Of a stretch of 64,000 nucleotides of DNA, positions 32,826 through 41,397 are shown piece after piece. Location of the stretch: the NCBI RefSeq assembly GCF_014648635.1, contig NZ_BMRM01000009.1, positions 186,001 through 250,000 of the forward strand, given 5' to 3'. The notes beneath the pieces are model-generated. The model had not been told where the DNA came from. It saw nothing but the letters and a program-made list of their open reading frames with translations, and did not search any database. Made by a program: the position numbers and the translations under genes. The DNA is from Streptomyces cinerochromogenes. Its GTDB lineage: Bacteria > Actinomycetota > Actinomycetes > Streptomycetales > Streptomycetaceae. Every line of letters begins with the position of its first letter. The stretch's first letter is position 1.

Positions 32826-35306
32826 ATGTCACGCACCGCCCGCTGGAGACTCGGCCTGACCACGAGCGCCGTCCTGCTCGCCACGGCCGCCCTCCCCGCT
32901 CCCGCCCACGCCGAGGACGTCACCGACTACACGATCACCGTCGACCCCTCCGCCACCGGGCCGAAGATCGACAAGACGATGTACGGCGTCTTCTTCGAGG
33001 ACATCAACCGCGCCGCCGACGGCGGCCTGTACGCCGAACTCGTCCAGAACCGGTCCTTCGAGTACTCCGCCGACGACAACACGGCGTACACCCCGCTGAC
33101 CGCGTGGACGGTCTCCGGCACCGGCCGGGTCGTGAACGACTCCGGCCGGCTGAACGACCGCAACCGCGCCTACCTCTCCCTGGGCGCCGGTTCGTCCGTC
33201 ACCAACGCGGGCTACAACACCGGCATCGCCGTGCAGGACGGCAAGACGTACGACTTCTCGGTGTGGGCCCGGGCCGAGGCCGGCGGCACGCTCACCGTGA
33301 CCCTCCAGGACGCCGGCGGCACGGTCGCGACGGCCCGGCGGATCGCCGTGAAGAAGAACGGCTGGGCCCGGTACAAGGCCTCCCTCACCGCCACCCGCAC
33401 CAGCACCACCGGCCGCCTCACCGTCGCCGCCGACGCCGCGACGGCCCTCGACATGGTGTCCCTCTTCCCCCGCGACACCTACCGGCACGAGCCCAACGGC
33501 CTGCGCAAGGACCTCGCCGAGAAGGTCGCCGCCCTGCACCCCGGCTTCGTCCGCTTCCCCGGCGGCTGCCTGGTCAACACCGGCTCCATGGAGGACTACA
33601 GCGAGGCCTCCGGCTGGCAGCGCAAGCGCTCCTACCAGTGGAAGGACACCGTAGGCCCGGTCGAGCAGCGCGCCACCAACTCCAACTTCTGGGGCTACAA
33701 CCAGTCGTACGGCCTCGGCTACTTCGAGTACTTCCGGTTCGCCGAGGACATCGGCGCCATGCCGCTGCCCGTCGTGCCGGCCCTGGTCACCGGCTGCGGC
33801 CAGAACAAGGCCGTCGCCGACGACGCCCTGCTGAAGCGGCACATCCAGGACACCCTCGACCTCATCGAGTTCGCCAACGGGCCCGCCTCCTCGACGTGGG
33901 GCAGGGTGCGCGCCGGAATGGGCCACCCCAAGCCCTTCCACCTCACCCACATCGAGGTCGGCAACGAGGAGAACCTGCCGAACGAGTTCTTCGCCCGCTT
34001 CCGGCAGTTCCGCGCGGCCGTCCAGGCGAAGTACCCGGACATCCGGGTCATCTCCAACTCCGGTCCCGACGACGCCGGTTCCACCTTCGACACGGCCTGG
34101 AAGCTCAACCGGGACGCCAAGGTCGACATGGTCGACGAGCACTACTACAACAGCCCGCAGTGGTTCCTGCAGAACAACGACCGCTACGACTCCTACGACC
34201 GCTCCGGCCCGAAGGTCTTCCTCGGCGAGTACGCCTCCCAGGGCAACGCCTTCAAGAACGGCCTCGCCGAGGCGGCGTACATGACCGGCCTGGAGCGCAA
34301 CGCGGACGTCGTCAAGCTCGCCTCCTACGCCCCGCTCTTCGCGAACGAGGACTACGTCCAGTGGAGCCCGGACATGGTGTGGTTCGACAACCACGCCTCC
34401 TGGGGCTCGGCGAACTACGAGGTCCAGAAGCTGTTCATGACCAACGTGGGCGACCGGGTCGTACCGAGCACCGCCACCGGCACCCCCGGTCTGAGCGGGC
34501 CCATCACGGGCGCGGTCGGCCTGTCCACCTGGAACACCAGCGCCGCCTACGACGACGTGAAGGTCACCGCCGCCGACGGCGCCACGCTGCTCGGCGACGA
34601 CTTCTCCGGTGACGCCTCGCAGTGGACCCACACCGGCACCGGCAGCTGGAGCGTCCAGGACGGCCGGTACGTCCAGACGGACGACGCCGCCGAGAACACT
34701 ATGGTCCAGGCCGGCGACCCGTCCTGGCACGACTACGACCTGCATGTGAAGGCCACCAAGAGGTCCGGCAAGGAGGGCTTCCTCGTCGCCTTCGGCGTCA
34801 GGGACACCGGCACCTACTACTGGTGGAACCTCGGCGGCTGGGACAACACCCGGTCGGCGGTCGAGCAGGCCGTGGACGGCGGCAAGTCCACCCTGGTCGC
34901 CAAGGCCGGCTCGGTCGAGACAGGCCGCTCCTACGACCTCGACGTCAAGGTGCGCGGCCGGCACGTGACCCTGTACGTCGACGGCACGGAGTGGGGCAGC
35001 TTCACCGACGACAAGCCGGCCGAGCCGTTCCGCCAGGTCGTCACCCGGGACGCGAGGACCGGCGAGCTGATCGTCAAGGTCGTCAACGCCCGGTCCGCCG
35101 CCGCCCGTACGGCGATCGACCTCGGCGGGGCCGAGGTGGCGTCCAGGGCCACGGTCACCACGCTCGCCGCCGCACCCGACGCGGTGAACACCGAGACGTC
35201 CACGGCGGTCGCCCCGCGGACGTCCACGTTCACCGGCGTGGCGAGGAAGTTCACCTACACCTTCCCGGCGAACTCCGTCACCTTCCTGCGGATCAGGCAG
35301 AGGTAG
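32826..35306 (+). CDS. Secreted modular alpha-L-arabinofuranosidase (GH51 type)
   Basis: 826 aa from ATG 32826 (GGAG upstream). Sec signal peptide residues 1-29 (TAALPAPAHAED). MYGVFFEDINRAADGGLYAEL opens the GH51 barrel, interrupted at about residues 80-210 by a CBM4/9-like beta-sandwich (YDFSVWARAEAGGTLTVTLQD). The acid/base Glu is in HIEVGNEENLP and the nucleophile Glu in KVFLGEYASQ. Around residues 560-730 a concanavalin-like domain (LLGDDFSGDASQWTHTGTGS) is inserted before the C-terminal arabinofuranosidase beta-domain. It releases arabinose from plant arabinoxylan or arabinan outside the cell. Its near-consensus promoter carries a TTCGAA operator pair. Confidence 0.9.
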   Translation: MSRTARWRLGLTTSAVLLATAALPAPAHAEDVTDYTITVDPSATGPKIDKTMYGVFFEDINRAADGGLYAELVQNRSFEYSADDNTAYTPLTAWTVSGTGRVVNDSGRLNDRNRAYLSLGAGSSVTNAGYNTGIAVQDGKTYDFSVWARAEAGGTLTVTLQDAGGTVATARRIAVKKNGWARYKASLTATRTSTTGRLTVAADAATALDMVSLFPRDTYRHEPNGLRKDLAEKVAALHPGFVRFPGGCLVNTGSMEDYSEASGWQRKRSYQWKDTVGPVEQRATNSNFWGYNQSYGLGYFEYFRFAEDIGAMPLPVVPALVTGCGQNKAVADDALLKRHIQDTLDLIEFANGPASSTWGRVRAGMGHPKPFHLTHIEVGNEENLPNEFFARFRQFRAAVQAKYPDIRVISNSGPDDAGSTFDTAWKLNRDAKVDMVDEHYYNSPQWFLQNNDRYDSYDRSGPKVFLGEYASQGNAFKNGLAEAAYMTGLERNADVVKLASYAPLFANEDYVQWSPDMVWFDNHASWGSANYEVQKLFMTNVGDRVVPSTATGTPGLSGPITGAVGLSTWNTSAAYDDVKVTAADGATLLGDDFSGDASQWTHTGTGSWSVQDGRYVQTDDAAENTMVQAGDPSWHDYDLHVKATKRSGKEGFLVAFGVRDTGTYYWWNLGGWDNTRSAVEQAVDGGKSTLVAKAGSVETGRSYDLDVKVRGRHVTLYVDGTEWGSFTDDKPAEPFRQVVTRDARTGELIVKVVNARSAAARTAIDLGGAEVASRATVTTLAAAPDAVNTETSTAVAPRTSTFTGVARKFTYTFPANSVTFLRIRQR

Positions 35307-35733
35307 CCGAGGGAGCGGGCCGCTGCCCCACCGGCAGCAGCCCGCGCTCGGCGAACACCTTCTTCGCGGCGAAGGTGGCGTTCAGCGCCTTCGGCATCCC
35401 GCAGTAGACCGCGGAGTGCAGCAGCGCCTCCGTGATCTCCTCCGGGGTGAGCCCCACGTTCAGGGCCGCGTTCACGTGCACGTCCAGCTGGGCCTCGCAG
35501 CCGCCGAGCGCGGTGAGCATGCCCAGGGTGACCAGCTGGCGGTCGCGCGGGGCGAGCCCGGGCCGGTCGTAGATCTCCCCGAAGGCCCAGGCGACGACCT
35601 GGTGCCCCAGCTCGGGGCTGACGTCGGCGAGCGAGTCCACGACCCGCTGCCCGGCCTCCCCGTCGACCTTCCGCAGGACCTCCAGGCCGTGGGTGAAACG
35701 CTCGTCGCGGGTGGTGCTTCGTTCGTTGCTCAT
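35293..35733 (-). CDS. Carboxymuconolactone decarboxylase family protein (AhpD-like fold)
   Basis: 146 aa from ATG 35733. The family core is RQLVTLGMLTALGGCEAQLD, then VHVNAALNVGLTPEEITEAL and LHSAVYCGMPKALNA. There is a Cys at CGMP but no CxxC pair, so it resembles gamma-carboxymuconolactone decarboxylase more than peroxidase-active AhpD. No ring-cleavage pathway genes are nearby. The promoter has the 19-bp spacer and palindrome of MerR-controlled genes and its -10 lies 7 nt before ATG, so the mRNA is probably leaderless, consistent with no ribosome-binding site. A role in stress or aldehyde response is inference. Confidence 0.85.
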   Translation of the reverse strand: MSNERSTTRDERFTHGLEVLRKVDGEAGQRVVDSLADVSPELGHQVVAWAFGEIYDRPGLAPRDRQLVTLGMLTALGGCEAQLDVHVNAALNVGLTPEEITEALLHSAVYCGMPKALNATFAAKKVFAERGLLPVGQRPAPSATSA

Positions 35734-35740
35734 GACAGGA

Positions 35741-35771
35741 ACCGTAGGAGTTGGAGCGCACTCCAACGCAA
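35741..35771 (-). promoter_or_regulatory. MerR-type promoter of the carboxymuconolactone decarboxylase gene
   Basis: On the minus strand: -35 TTGCGT (35766-35771), 19-nt spacer, -10 TACGGT (35741-35746). The spacer is largely filled by TTGGAGTGCGCTCCAA, full palindrome 35750-35767. A 19-bp spacer with a centred palindrome is the hallmark of MerR-family activation. No merR-type gene is in the window. Confidence 0.75.
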
Positions 35772-35777
35772 GCCCGG

Positions 35778-37010
35778 TCAGCCGCCGAAGTACCGCTGGG
35801 CCGCCCGCACCCCCTCCACCAGCGCGTCGACCTCCTCCAGGGTGTTGTAGACGTAGAAGCTCGCCCGGGTCGTCGCCGGGACGCCGTAGCGCCGGGCGAC
35901 CGGGCGGGCGCAGTGGTGGCCGACGCGGACGGCGACGCCCCGCTCGTCCAGCACCTGGCCGACGTCGTGCGGGTGGATGCCGTCGACCGTGAAGGAGACG
36001 GCCGAACCGCGGTCGGCGACGTCGGCGGGGCCGACCACCCGGACCCCGGGCACCTCGGCGAGCAGTCGCAGGGCGCGGGCGGTGAGTGTCTCCTCGTACG
36101 CCGCCACCTCCGCCATGCCGAGCCGCTCCAGGTACTCCACCGCCGCGGCGAGTCCCACCGCCTGCGCGGTCATCGGCACGCCCGCCTCGAAGCGCTGCGG
36201 CGGCGGCAGGAAGGTGGTGCGGTCCATCTCCACGATCTCGATCATCGAGCCGCCGGTGAGGAACGGCGGCAGGCCGGCGAGCAGCTCGGCGCGGCCCCAC
36301 AGCACACCGATGCCGCTCGGGCCGAGCATCTTGTGCCCGGAGAAGGCGAGGAAGTCCGCGCCCAGCTCGCGCACGTCGACCGGGCGGTGCGGGACGGACT
36401 GGGCGCCGTCCACGACGACGACGGCGCCGTGGGCGTGGGCGCGGTCGGCGAGCGCGCGGACCGGGTTCAGCGTGCCGAGGACGTTGGACTGGTGGGTGAG
36501 GGCGAGCACCCTGGTGCGCTCGTCCAGGAGTTCCTCCGCGCGGGACAGGTCGAGGCGGCCCTCGTCGGTCAGACCGAACCAGTCCAGCGTCGCGCCCGTC
36601 CGCTCGGCGAGCTGCTGCCAGGGCACCAGGTTCGCGTGGTGCTCCATCTCGGTGACCACGATCCGGTCGCCGGGGCCGAGCCGGCCGGCGTTGCCCAGGG
36701 CGTAGGCGACCAGGTTGATGCCCTCGGTGGTGTTCTTCGTGAAGACCACCTCGTCGTCGGCCGCGCCGATGAACCGGGCGACCGTGTGCCGGGCCTGCTC
36801 GTACGCCTCCGTCGCCTCGCCCGCCAGCTGATGGGCCCCGCGGTGCACGGCCGCGTTGCGCGTGAGGGAGAAGTCCCGCTCGGCGTCCAGGACCTGGAGC
36901 GGCTTCTGGGTGGTCGCCCCGGAGTCCAGGTAGACGAGCGGGGCGCCGCTCGCCACCGTCCGCTCCAGGATGGGGAAGTCCTTGCGCAGCGCGTTCACGT
37001 CGAAGCCCAC
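35778..37010 (-). CDS. SufS-type cysteine desulfurase
   Basis: 410 aa from GTG 37010. Fold-type I PLP enzyme: VVFTKNTTEGINLVAYALG, the PLP lysine in FSGHKMLGPSGIGVLWG, and the catalytic Cys in VRVGHHCARPVARRYG, which matches the SufS-type RxGHHCA motif. It mobilises sulfur from cysteine for Fe-S clusters or other sulfur transfers. No sufBCD, sufU or sufE is adjacent, so this is a stand-alone copy, and substrate specificity could differ from the housekeeping SufS. It is divergent from the CGNR zinc-finger gene across a long palindrome. Confidence 0.88.
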   Translation of the reverse strand: MGFDVNALRKDFPILERTVASGAPLVYLDSGATTQKPLQVLDAERDFSLTRNAAVHRGAHQLAGEATEAYEQARHTVARFIGAADDEVVFTKNTTEGINLVAYALGNAGRLGPGDRIVVTEMEHHANLVPWQQLAERTGATLDWFGLTDEGRLDLSRAEELLDERTRVLALTHQSNVLGTLNPVRALADRAHAHGAVVVVDGAQSVPHRPVDVRELGADFLAFSGHKMLGPSGIGVLWGRAELLAGLPPFLTGGSMIEIVEMDRTTFLPPPQRFEAGVPMTAQAVGLAAAVEYLERLGMAEVAAYEETLTARALRLLAEVPGVRVVGPADVADRGSAVSFTVDGIHPHDVGQVLDERGVAVRVGHHCARPVARRYGVPATTRASFYVYNTLEEVDALVEGVRAAQRYFGG

Positions 37011-37039
37011 GACGGCTCACCTCTCACGGTTTCGTACTC

Positions 37040-37080
37040 GGTTCTCCGTGAGGAACGCTAAGCCTTCCTCACGGAGAACC
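37040..37080. repeat. Inverted repeat with 16-bp perfect arms in a divergent promoter region
   Basis: GGTTCTCCGTGAGGAA (37040-37055) and its exact complement (37065-37080), 9-nt loop, in the 82-bp gap between the cysteine desulfurase and CGNR genes. The inner part also contains CGCTAAGCC. Far longer than chance; operator or RNA hairpin. Confidence 0.75.
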
Positions 37081-37092
37081 GCAAGGATTAGC

Positions 37093-37695
37093 ATGAGAGC
37101 CGTGGATCACGAGTCACCCGTCTCCCTGCACCGGCTCCCCGTTCCCGGCGAGGACCGGTACGCCTCGCTGGACCTGGTCAACACCCGGTTCACGGTCAGT
37201 CACGGCCAGGTCGACCTGCTGGACGGCACCGAGGCCGCGCACCTGTGGCTGGTCCGGCGGGGGCTGCTGCCCGACCGGGTCGTCCTGAACGGCAGGCAGT
37301 CCGGCCGGCTCCGGGCCCTCCGCGAGGCGCTGCGGACCCTCTTCGCGGCCCGGGCCGGCGGGACCCGGCCGCCCGCCGACGCCCTCGACACCCTCAACAC
37401 CGCCCTCGCCGCCGCCCCCGCCACACCCCGGCTGGCCTGGGGCGCCGACGGCCCCCGGCGCGACGACCTCCCCGACTCCGGCAACCCGGCCGCCGCCGTG
37501 CTCTCCCAGCTCGCCGAGGACGCCACCGACCTGCTCACCGGTACCGACGCGGCCCAGCTCACCGAGTGCGCCGCCCAGGGCTGCACCCGCTGGTTCCTGC
37601 GCTCCCACGGCGCCCGCCGCTGGTGCACCACCCAGTGCGGCAATCGGGTCCGCGCGGCCCGGGCCTACGCGGCCCGCAAGGCCGGTTCACCGTGA
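37093..37695 (+). CDS. ABATE-domain/CGNR zinc-finger protein, putative regulator
   Basis: 200 aa from ATG 37093 with AAGGA upstream. N-terminal ABATE (stress-induced transcription regulator) domain beginning YASLDLVNTRFTVSHGQVDLL, and a C-terminal CGNR zinc finger: CAAQGCTRWFLRSHGARRWC, then TTQCGNRVRAARAYAARK, giving four Cys ligands. Proteins of this type are thought to be DNA-binding regulators. It is divergent from the cysteine desulfurase, and the 16-bp-arm palindrome between them is a plausible binding site. Confidence 0.85.
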   Translation: MRAVDHESPVSLHRLPVPGEDRYASLDLVNTRFTVSHGQVDLLDGTEAAHLWLVRRGLLPDRVVLNGRQSGRLRALREALRTLFAARAGGTRPPADALDTLNTALAAAPATPRLAWGADGPRRDDLPDSGNPAAAVLSQLAEDATDLLTGTDAAQLTECAAQGCTRWFLRSHGARRWCTTQCGNRVRAARAYAARKAGSP

Positions 37696-37700
37696 GAACA

Positions 37701-37730
37701 CCTCCCGGAAAGTCAAAGTTATCCGGGAGG
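37701..37730 (+). terminator. Terminator after the CGNR gene
   Basis: Perfect 9-bp stem CCTCCCGGA/TCCGGGAGG with 12-nt loop, 6 nt past the stop. Downstream, 37731-37865 is unusually AT-rich for this genome and includes CCGTC-TAA-GACGG (about 37816); it probably holds the YfhO operon promoter. Confidence 0.75.
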
Positions 37731-37865
37731 ACATGAAATTCACGCGTTGTTTCCCGTATTCGGAGGATGCCGCCTCACTTTTCGGTGAGCGCACAACCAA
37801 CAGGAAAGGCGTCCCGTCTAAGACGGCGAAATCAACGCAGTGAATTCATGGGGGCCTCCCGATAA

Positions 37866-40424
37866 ATGGACCGCTCGACGTCACCCGATGCGCCGCGCCG
37901 GGCAGCCGCCCTGCTCGCCGCGGCCGTCACGGTCACCGCCTTCTGCGCCGGTGACCTCCTCGCGCGCAGCTATCCCTTCGGCCCCCGCACCCGCAGCGTC
38001 AACGACCTCGGCAACCAGTACGTGCCCTTCCACGCCCACCTGTGGGACCTGCTGCACGGCAGGGCCCACGGCGGCCTCCTCGTCAACTGGCAGTCCGGCT
38101 ACGGCACGAGCTTCCTGCCCGACCTCGGCACCTACCTCGGCAGCCCCTTCGCCCTGCTCGTCGCCCTCTTCCCGCGCGACGGGATCGACCTCGCCGTCTA
38201 CACCGTCACCCTGCTGAAGACCGCCTCCGCCGCCGCGGCCATGGCCTGGCTGCTGCTCACCCTGCGCCCCGGCCGCCGGTGGGCGGCGGCCCTGCTCGGC
38301 GCCTCCTACGCGCTGTGCGGCTGGAGCACGGCCGACGCCTCCTACAACCCGATGTGGCTCGACGGCCTGATCGCGCTGCCCCTGCTGTGCCTGGTCGGCG
38401 AACGGGCGCTGACCGGACGCCGGCTGCTGCCCGGTGTCCTCGTCGTCGCCCTCGCCTGGACCGCCAACTTCTACACCGCCTACATGGCCACCCTGGGCGC
38501 CGCCCTGGTGCTGCTGCTGCGCCTGCTGCTCACCCGCCCGCCCCGCCGGCGGGCGCTCGCCGCGGCCGGCCGTGCCGCCCTCACCACCGCCCTCGGCGTG
38601 GGCCTGGCCGCCCCGCTCGTGACCGTCGTCTACCTCGGAACCAAGCACGCCTACCCCGGGCGGGTACGCCGGTTCGTCCCCGTCCCCACCGAGGACGTCG
38701 CCGCCCGGCTGCTGCCCGCCACCTACGGCTTCGGCTCCCCGGCCCTCTACGTCGGACTCACCGCCCTGCTCCTCGCCCTCGCGCTGCCCTTCCACCGGGC
38801 GGTCCCGGCCGCGGTCCGCACCGGGTGGACGGCGCTGGTGCTCGCGGTGGCCCTGTCCCTCCAGTGGGGCCCCACCCACCTGGTCTGGCACGCCTTCGCC
38901 ACACCGCAGGGCAGCCCCTACCGGCAGGCGTTCGTGCTGTGCGGCCTGCTGGTGATCGCCGCCTGGCACGCCGTGGCGTACGGCCTGCCCGACCGGCGTG
39001 CCCTCGGCGCCGCGACCGCGCTGCTCGTCCTGGCCATCGCCGTGGCCAGCCGCAGCACGCTGGTCCGGCCGTACACCTGGATCGTGCTGCCGCTCGCCCT
39101 CGCGGGCGCCCTCGGCGGGCTGGTCCTGCTCGGCCGCGCCGGGCAGCGCCACCGGCTGGCCGGGCTGGCCGTCGTCCTCCTGCTCGGCGCCCAGGTCGGC
39201 GAGAGTGCCGCCACCTCGGCCGTGGCCACCCGGCTGCGCCTGGGACACCTCGACGACTACGCGCCCTGGGGCGAGCGGCAGCGGACGCAGGCGGCGGCGA
39301 TCGCCGGGGCCGACGACTGGCCCCGCCACCGCACCGACCCCGGCCGCGAGCAGACCGTCGGCAACGACCCCCTGCTGGTGGGCGGCGAGGGAGCGCAGTA
39401 CTACAGCAGCCTGACCCCGGACGTCCTCAGCCGTACCCTCACCGCGCTGGGCGACGGCTGGACCTCGCGCGGCCGGAGCGTACAGAGCCTGGACAACGCC
39501 GTCACGGACGTCGTCTTCTCCGTCGGCGCCCGGGTGCACTCCCCGCCCGACCCGCACCAGAAGCACCAGTTCCCGGGCGGCGGGCCGGTGCGCGTCACCC
39601 GGCGGGACGTGCCGCCCCTGGTCACCGTGCGGCCCGGCCCGGACAGGCGGCCCTTCGGCCCGTCGCCGTACCGCAACCAGGAGCTGCTGCTCGGCAGCCG
39701 CGTCTACACCGTCCCCCGCGTCACCGTCCACGACGACGACGGCCGGCCGCTGCCGAGCCGCCGCGTCGGCACCGCGAACGCCCTGGCCCGGCCCACCGTC
39801 ACCGCCCGGTGCCTGGCCGGCACCCAGGTGTACCTGTGGGCCCCGCACTTCTCCGGCACCGCACGGCTCGACGGCGGCACACCCGCCCGGTTCCGGTTCG
39901 TGTTCCCGCGCAACCGCGCCGCCATGGAGCCGCTCGGCACCGCCCCCGCCTCCGGGCGGCTGCGCATCGAGCTGGCCCCGGACCGGCCCGGCCGCGTCCC
40001 GCCCGGCGCGGTCGGCTGCCTGGACACCGCCCGGCTGGACACCGCCGCGGCCCGGCTGAAGGCGGCCGGCGCCACCGCGGTGACCGTCTCCGACGCCACC
40101 GTACGGGCCGAACTGCCCGCCGGCAGCGCGGGCATCGCCGTCGTCGCGGCGCCCCGCATCGCCGGCTGGCGGTGCGCCGCCGGCGACGGACCCGAGCGGC
40201 CCGCCGGTGACTTCCACGGTCTGATCGCGGTACCCCTCGACGCCGGCGCCACCAGCCTGACCTGCACCTTCCACCCGCCCGGCCTGCGGCTGGGCACGGC
40301 AGTCGGGGCCGCCTCGCTGCTCACCCTCGTCCTGCTCACCGCCGTCCGTGCCGTCCGCCGCCGGCGCACCCCGGTGCCGCCCACGACCACATCACCGCGC
40401 GAGCGCGTGACCACCGCTTCCTGA
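37866..40424 (+). CDS. YfhO-family multi-span membrane glycosyltransferase-like protein
   Basis: 852 aa. About 12 TM helices in the first 450 residues. Conserved YfhO features include DLGNQYVPFHAHLWDLL, SGYGTSFLPDLGTYLGSPF, YALCGWSTADASYNPMWLDG and NFYTAYMATLGAALVLLL. A large extracytoplasmic C-terminal domain follows, with one final TM (LGTAVGAASLLTLVLLTAV). YfhO in Firmicutes is a GT-C-type enzyme that moves sugars from a lipid carrier onto teichoic acids. The next two genes supply the lipid-linked sugar and its flippase, so the three form one glycosylation operon. Acceptor in Streptomyces is unknown. Confidence 0.85.
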   Translation: MDRSTSPDAPRRAAALLAAAVTVTAFCAGDLLARSYPFGPRTRSVNDLGNQYVPFHAHLWDLLHGRAHGGLLVNWQSGYGTSFLPDLGTYLGSPFALLVALFPRDGIDLAVYTVTLLKTASAAAAMAWLLLTLRPGRRWAAALLGASYALCGWSTADASYNPMWLDGLIALPLLCLVGERALTGRRLLPGVLVVALAWTANFYTAYMATLGAALVLLLRLLLTRPPRRRALAAAGRAALTTALGVGLAAPLVTVVYLGTKHAYPGRVRRFVPVPTEDVAARLLPATYGFGSPALYVGLTALLLALALPFHRAVPAAVRTGWTALVLAVALSLQWGPTHLVWHAFATPQGSPYRQAFVLCGLLVIAAWHAVAYGLPDRRALGAATALLVLAIAVASRSTLVRPYTWIVLPLALAGALGGLVLLGRAGQRHRLAGLAVVLLLGAQVGESAATSAVATRLRLGHLDDYAPWGERQRTQAAAIAGADDWPRHRTDPGREQTVGNDPLLVGGEGAQYYSSLTPDVLSRTLTALGDGWTSRGRSVQSLDNAVTDVVFSVGARVHSPPDPHQKHQFPGGGPVRVTRRDVPPLVTVRPGPDRRPFGPSPYRNQELLLGSRVYTVPRVTVHDDDGRPLPSRRVGTANALARPTVTARCLAGTQVYLWAPHFSGTARLDGGTPARFRFVFPRNRAAMEPLGTAPASGRLRIELAPDRPGRVPPGAVGCLDTARLDTAAARLKAAGATAVTVSDATVRAELPAGSAGIAVVAAPRIAGWRCAAGDGPERPAGDFHGLIAVPLDAGATSLTCTFHPPGLRLGTAVGAASLLTLVLLTAVRAVRRRRTPVPPTTTSPRERVTTAS

Positions 40425-40446
40425 CCGCGCCCAGGGGGGACCCCGC

Positions 40447-41397
40447 ATGCTGATATCGATCGTCGCGCCCTGCTACAACGAGGAGGACGTCCTCGCCCGC
40501 TTCCACGAGGAGGTCCAGAAGGTCGCCGAGGAACTGCTGCCCCTCGGCCACGACATGGAGTTCGTCTACGTCGACGACGGCAGCCGGGACCGCACGCTCG
40601 CCGTCCTGAAGGACCTCGCGGACCTGGACTCCCGGGTGCGCTACGTCTCCTTCAGCCGCAACTTCGGCAAGGAGGCGGCCCTGCTCGCCGGACTCCGGCA
40701 CGCCTCGGGCGACTCCGTGATCGTCATGGACGCCGACCTGCAGCACCCGCCCGCGCTGATCAGGCGCATGGTCGAGCTGCGCGAGCAGGGCCACGACCAG
40801 GTCATCGCCAGGCGCTCCCGCACCGGTGACCGGTTCACCCGGACCCTCACCGCGCGGCTGTACTACCGGCTCGTCAACCGCCTGGTCGACGTCGAACTGG
40901 TCGACGGCGTCGGGGACTTCCGGCTGCTGTCGCGGAGGGTCGTGGACGCGGTGCTGGCCCTCACCGAGTACAACCGCTTCTCCAAGGGCCTGTTCGCCTG
41001 GGTGGGTTTCCCGAGCACCACCTTCGAGTACCGGAACGCCGCGCGCGAGGCCGGCCGCAGCTCCTGGAACCTGCGCGGGCTCCTCAACTACGGCCTCGAC
41101 GGACTGCTCTCCTTCAACAACCGCCCGCTGCGCGCCGCGCTCTGGCTCGGCATGGGCCTGCTGCTGTGCGCGGGCCTGTACACCGGGTGGATCGTGGGGG
41201 CCGCGCTCGTCAACGGCGTCCAGACGCCCGGCTATGTGACCATCATCACCGCCGTGACCGCCCTCGCGGGCGTCCAGATGGTCATGCTGGGTGTCATCGG
41301 GGAGTACACCGGCCGCATCTACTACGAGGTGAAGGGGCGCCCGCACTTCCTGGTGAAGGCGACCAATGTGGAACGGACGAAAGATCTCATCCCCTGA
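40447..41397 (+). CDS. Family 2 glycosyltransferase, polyprenyl-phosphate sugar synthase type (GtrB/CsbB-like)
   Basis: 316 aa, ATG 40447 after AGGGGGGA. N-terminal GT-A domain: IVAPCYNEEDVLARFHEEV, VYVDDGSRDRT, FSRNFGKEAALLAGL and DADLQHPP (the DXD-equivalent metal site). Two C-terminal TM helices (LRAALWLGMGLLLCAGLYTG; YVTIITAVTALAGVQMVML) and EYTGRIYYEVKGRP are typical of GtrB/CsbB/DPM1 enzymes. It makes a polyprenyl-phosphate sugar on the cytoplasmic face. The stop overlaps the GtrA start by one base. Confidence 0.92.
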   Translation: MLISIVAPCYNEEDVLARFHEEVQKVAEELLPLGHDMEFVYVDDGSRDRTLAVLKDLADLDSRVRYVSFSRNFGKEAALLAGLRHASGDSVIVMDADLQHPPALIRRMVELREQGHDQVIARRSRTGDRFTRTLTARLYYRLVNRLVDVELVDGVGDFRLLSRRVVDAVLALTEYNRFSKGLFAWVGFPSTTFEYRNAAREAGRSSWNLRGLLNYGLDGLLSFNNRPLRAALWLGMGLLLCAGLYTGWIVGAALVNGVQTPGYVTIITAVTALAGVQMVMLGVIGEYTGRIYYEVKGRPHFLVKATNVERTKDLIP

